From Candidatus Margulisiibacteriota bacterium (lineage in GTDB: Bacteria > Margulisbacteria > Riflemargulisbacteria > GWF2-39-127): a DNA stretch of 64,000 bases. The notes beneath the pieces were generated by a model that saw nothing but the letters and a program-made list of their open reading frames with translations, was not told the DNA's origin and ran no database searches. This document shows positions 62,657 to 64,000 of this stretch, in pieces. The number at the start of each line of letters is the position of its first letter. Position 1 is the first letter of the stretch. Where the stretch lies: positions 1 to 64,000 of the forward strand of contig QKMY01000031.1 in assembly GCA_003242895.1 (NCBI GenBank). Reading direction: 5' to 3'. The translations under genes were made by a program, and so were the position numbers.

Positions 62657-62728
62657 ATGAAATTGATAACTCAGGAATGGTTAAAGTCTGCAAAGCGCGA
62701 TCTTGACGCGTCACCAATTCACGACTAA
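62657..62728 (+). pseudogene. HEPN-domain toxin gene, 5' fragment
   Basis: ATG follows the nucleotidyltransferase stop by 1 nt; reads MKLITQEWLKSAKRDLDA, the standard N-terminus of HEPN proteins, then departs into SPIHD and TAA. About 100 residues are lost. The break lies at GCGTCACCAATTCACGAC, sequence rich in the TCAC/GTGA motif found at the other truncations here. Confidence 0.75.
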
Positions 62729-62738
62729 CGGAGCAACA

Positions 62739-62777
62739 ATGAATCATAAAGATATTGATGTCTGGAAAAAGAGTTGA
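62739..62777 (+). pseudogene. Start of a four-helix-bundle (IVP-like) gene, truncated
   Basis: Reads MNHKDIDVWKKS then TGA. The first residues match the N-terminus of S23/IVP four-helix-bundle proteins and nearly equal the copy at 63605 (MNHKDLDVWK). Remaining sequence to 62905 has scattered similarity (LTKSF-like and QYLNYLE-like pieces in different frames), so it is probably a decayed full gene. Confidence 0.6.
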
Positions 62778-62905
62778 ATATATGAGTGTACACAAAGTTT
62801 TCTGAAAGAATAAATATATGGTATTATAAGCCAGATGGATCATTCACGAATTGGACAATATCTGAATTATTTAGAAAGCAAAATAATCGAAAGTTGTAAC
62901 GAAAA

Positions 62906-63232
62906 ATGACCAGACAACAATACTTAGAAATTATTAAAAATAAAATAAAAAAATATAATGTGTTATCAGTATATATTTTTGGAAGTTATGCTAAAGGTAC
63001 TGACCAGGAAAATAGTGATATAGATCTATTGATGATTCTGGATGATGACCAGCAGACGGAGCAGGTTGTTAACGCCTTGTCGATTGAGCTTTTCCCGAGA
63101 GAATATCCTATAGATATATTAGCATACACGAGGAATCAGATAAAAAGCAAACTTAAGTGGAATACTTTTTTTCAAAGCATTAAAAAAGAAGGAATACTCA
63201 TATATGGACAAGATGTTATCCGAGTGGATTAG
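62906..63232 (+). CDS. MNT-type nucleotidyltransferase, antitoxin of MNT-HEPN pair
   Basis: 108 residues. GSX10DXD motif intact: IFGSYAKGTDQENSDIDLLM; third acidic residue in YPIDILAYTR. No Shine-Dalgarno sequence is visible before ATG 62906; TAACGA lies just upstream. It overlaps the HEPN gene by 29 nt, the same overlap as in the pair at 55.5 kb, implying a conserved translational arrangement. Confidence 0.88.
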   Translation: MTRQQYLEIIKNKIKKYNVLSVYIFGSYAKGTDQENSDIDLLMILDDDQQTEQVVNALSIELFPREYPIDILAYTRNQIKSKLKWNTFFQSIKKEGILIYGQDVIRVD

Positions 63233-63608
63233 TCTAGCCAGTACTGATCTGGATTCTGCAAAAATACTATCAGATTCAAAAAAAGCAGTATCATCCGTTT
63301 CTATATATGAGAGCCATCAAGCTATAGAAAAAGCATTAAAAGCTTATTTGTATTACTTGGGTATCCCAATCTCTAAAATCCATGATTTGTTAAAGTTAGC
63401 AACCAGTATTTCTGCAAAAGATTCATGGATTAACAAATATATTGGCCAGATGCAGATGATTGATTCATATTATCCTAGGTTGCGATATCCATCTGGAGAT
63501 ACATTTACACAAGCTGAGGCTGAAAAGTGCTATATATTAGCGAAAGAGGTATTTCAGGCAATATATGAAAGACTATCAGAATTAAGCAAAGCATGTAACG
63601 AGGAATGA
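63204..63608 (+). CDS. HEPN-domain protein (PF05168-like), partner of the nucleotidyltransferase
   Basis: 134 residues: MLSEWISLASTDLDSAKILS, SIYESHQAIEKALKAYLYYL, ISKIHDLLKLATSI and YYPRLRYPSGDTFTQAEAEK. This is the classical HEPN family; it has no RX4-6H motif, so ribonuclease activity as in HepT is doubtful. Complete, in contrast with the truncated HEPN gene 0.5 kb upstream. Confidence 0.88.
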   Translation: MDKMLSEWISLASTDLDSAKILSDSKKAVSSVSIYESHQAIEKALKAYLYYLGIPISKIHDLLKLATSISAKDSWINKYIGQMQMIDSYYPRLRYPSGDTFTQAEAEKCYILAKEVFQAIYERLSELSKACNEE

Positions 63609-63763
63609 ATCATAAAGATCTGGATGTCTGGAAGTTAAGCATAGACTTAGTAACTGAAATTTATACTCTGACTAAGACTTTTCTAAAAGAGGAGATTCAT
63701 GGGAGCAGTGAGCAACTTACCTTCCTAGCATGCCAGCTTGCGAATCACTTGGAAACAGGTTGA
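63605..63763 (+). pseudogene. Four-helix-bundle (23S rRNA IVP-like) protein, degenerate
   Basis: 52 codons: MNHKDLDVWKLSIDLVTEIY, TLTKTFLKEEIHGSSEQLTF, LACQLANHLETG, then TGA. The first 33 residues match S23/IVP family proteins well (about 120 residues when complete); the SIPSNIAEG-type core is missing. A C-terminal relic follows at 63776-63849. The ATG overlaps the HEPN stop. Confidence 0.65.
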
Positions 63764-63775
63764 TCTTTTGTTTAA

Positions 63776-63849
63776 ATAAATAGATAATATTAACGTTGAT
63801 CAACGCAATTGATATTTGTATTAATAAAATATCTTAAGAAGTGTAAATA
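63776..63849 (+). repeat. Second copy of the IVP C-terminal relic
   Basis: TAGATAAT...GATCAACG...TAATAAAATATCTTAAGAAG resembles 62260-62320 (TAGATAAT...GATCAAAG...TAATAAAATATCTTAAAAAG). In both places it directly precedes a nucleotidyltransferase-type gene, so a cassette boundary is duplicated. Confidence 0.6.
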
Positions 63850-64000
63850 ATGGAATCAGAAAATAACAACAACACTAACAATCCCGGTTCACACCTGACA
63901 ACTGAAGATTCGCTCTCTTCGTTTTCCGACTCGCGCATCAAAATAGATGATATTATCAGTAGCGTGGTCATGCGATTAAAGCAACTTAATCCATATAAAG
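63850..64000 (+). CDS. Partial gene, probable nucleotidyltransferase-domain protein
   Basis: Runs off the window end; 50 codons seen. A disordered N-terminus (MESENNNNTNNPGSHLTTED) is followed by RIKIDDIISSVVMRLKQLNP and YK. The last part looks like the helix that precedes the GSX10DXD motif in MNT proteins, and the upstream repeat is shared with the nucleotidyltransferase gene at 62329. The catalytic motif itself is outside the window. Confidence 0.5.
   Translation, partial: MESENNNNTNNPGSHLTTEDSLSSFSDSRIKIDDIISSVVMRLKQLNPYK

Noticed and set aside
1-64000. CRISPR array, rRNA operon or replication origin
   Set aside because: No regularly spaced direct repeats, no rRNA-like sequence and no DnaA-box cluster or dnaA/dnaN gene was seen.

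Overview
The window is an AT-rich chromosomal segment from a diderm, flagellated bacterium. Diderm evidence is direct: ExbB/ExbD-type channel genes, LptC- and LptA-like lipopolysaccharide transport genes, flagellar L- and P-ring genes (flgH, flgI, flgA), a Wza-like polysaccharide export protein and a LpxB-N-terminal-like membrane protein. Stop codons TAA, TAG and TGA are all used normally. Starts include several TTG and GTG codons. I cannot assign a phylum. The combination (divergent flagellar operon, GH57 plus glycogen phosphorylase, many lineage-specific proteins) fits an uncultured candidate lineage such as Margulisbacteria or a neighbour, but that is only an inference.

Layout. 1-1.2 kb: exbB/exbD pair. 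1.3-7.4 kb: minus-strand block with two large orphan proteins (870 and 541 aa), a metallo-beta-lactamase-fold hydrolase and a dead VOC/glyoxalase gene. 7.7-17.6 kb: housekeeping run (cyclophilin, rlmN, GH57, tripeptidase, XerC/D-type recombinase, site-2 protease, rluB-type pseudouridine synthase, tRNA-Met, receiver protein, glycogen phosphorylase), closed by a clear terminator. 17.7-27.4 kb: small RRM protein, ArnC-like/LAB_N/ArnT-like glycolipid trio, three more glycosyltransferases, TPR protein, lptC, lptA, pgeF-like gene, and a thioredoxin-reductase-like flavoprotein without the redox cysteines. 27.7-43.6 kb: a long flagellar operon from fliK-like to fliJ, followed by cheY, a HEAT protein and a membrane protein; panD lies inside it. 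43.6-52.4 kb: divergent PilT-like ATPase, yebC, PHP phosphoesterase, orphan, large TPR protein, purM-purN-purH. 52.7-61 kb: surface polysaccharide genes (GT2, polysaccharide deacetylase, UDP-GlcNAc 2-epimerase, N-acetyltransferase, UDP-sugar dehydrogenase, SLBB export protein), interrupted by an MNT-HEPN toxin-antitoxin pair. 61-64 kb: an accessory graveyard of gene fragments, toxin-antitoxin cassettes, four-helix-bundle (23S rRNA IVP-like) relics and a small inserted element.

Most notable points. (1) Two rod proteins, FlgC and FlgF, carry Sec-type signal peptides, FlgH lacks a lipoprotein cysteine, and the FliG-like protein ends before the torque domain; together these suggest an unusual basal body. 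(2) At 61558-61907 a 350-bp element with about 38-bp imperfect terminal inverted repeats and a 6-bp target duplication (CTATTT) interrupts an AlbA_2/RecG-like gene fragment; removing it with one target copy restores the reading frame exactly. (3) The right end repeats a pattern of nucleotidyltransferase, HEPN and IVP-like gene relics with short GTGAC/TAACGA motifs at the truncation points. (4) pilT has a near-consensus promoter only 6 nt from its ATG, suggesting a leaderless transcript.
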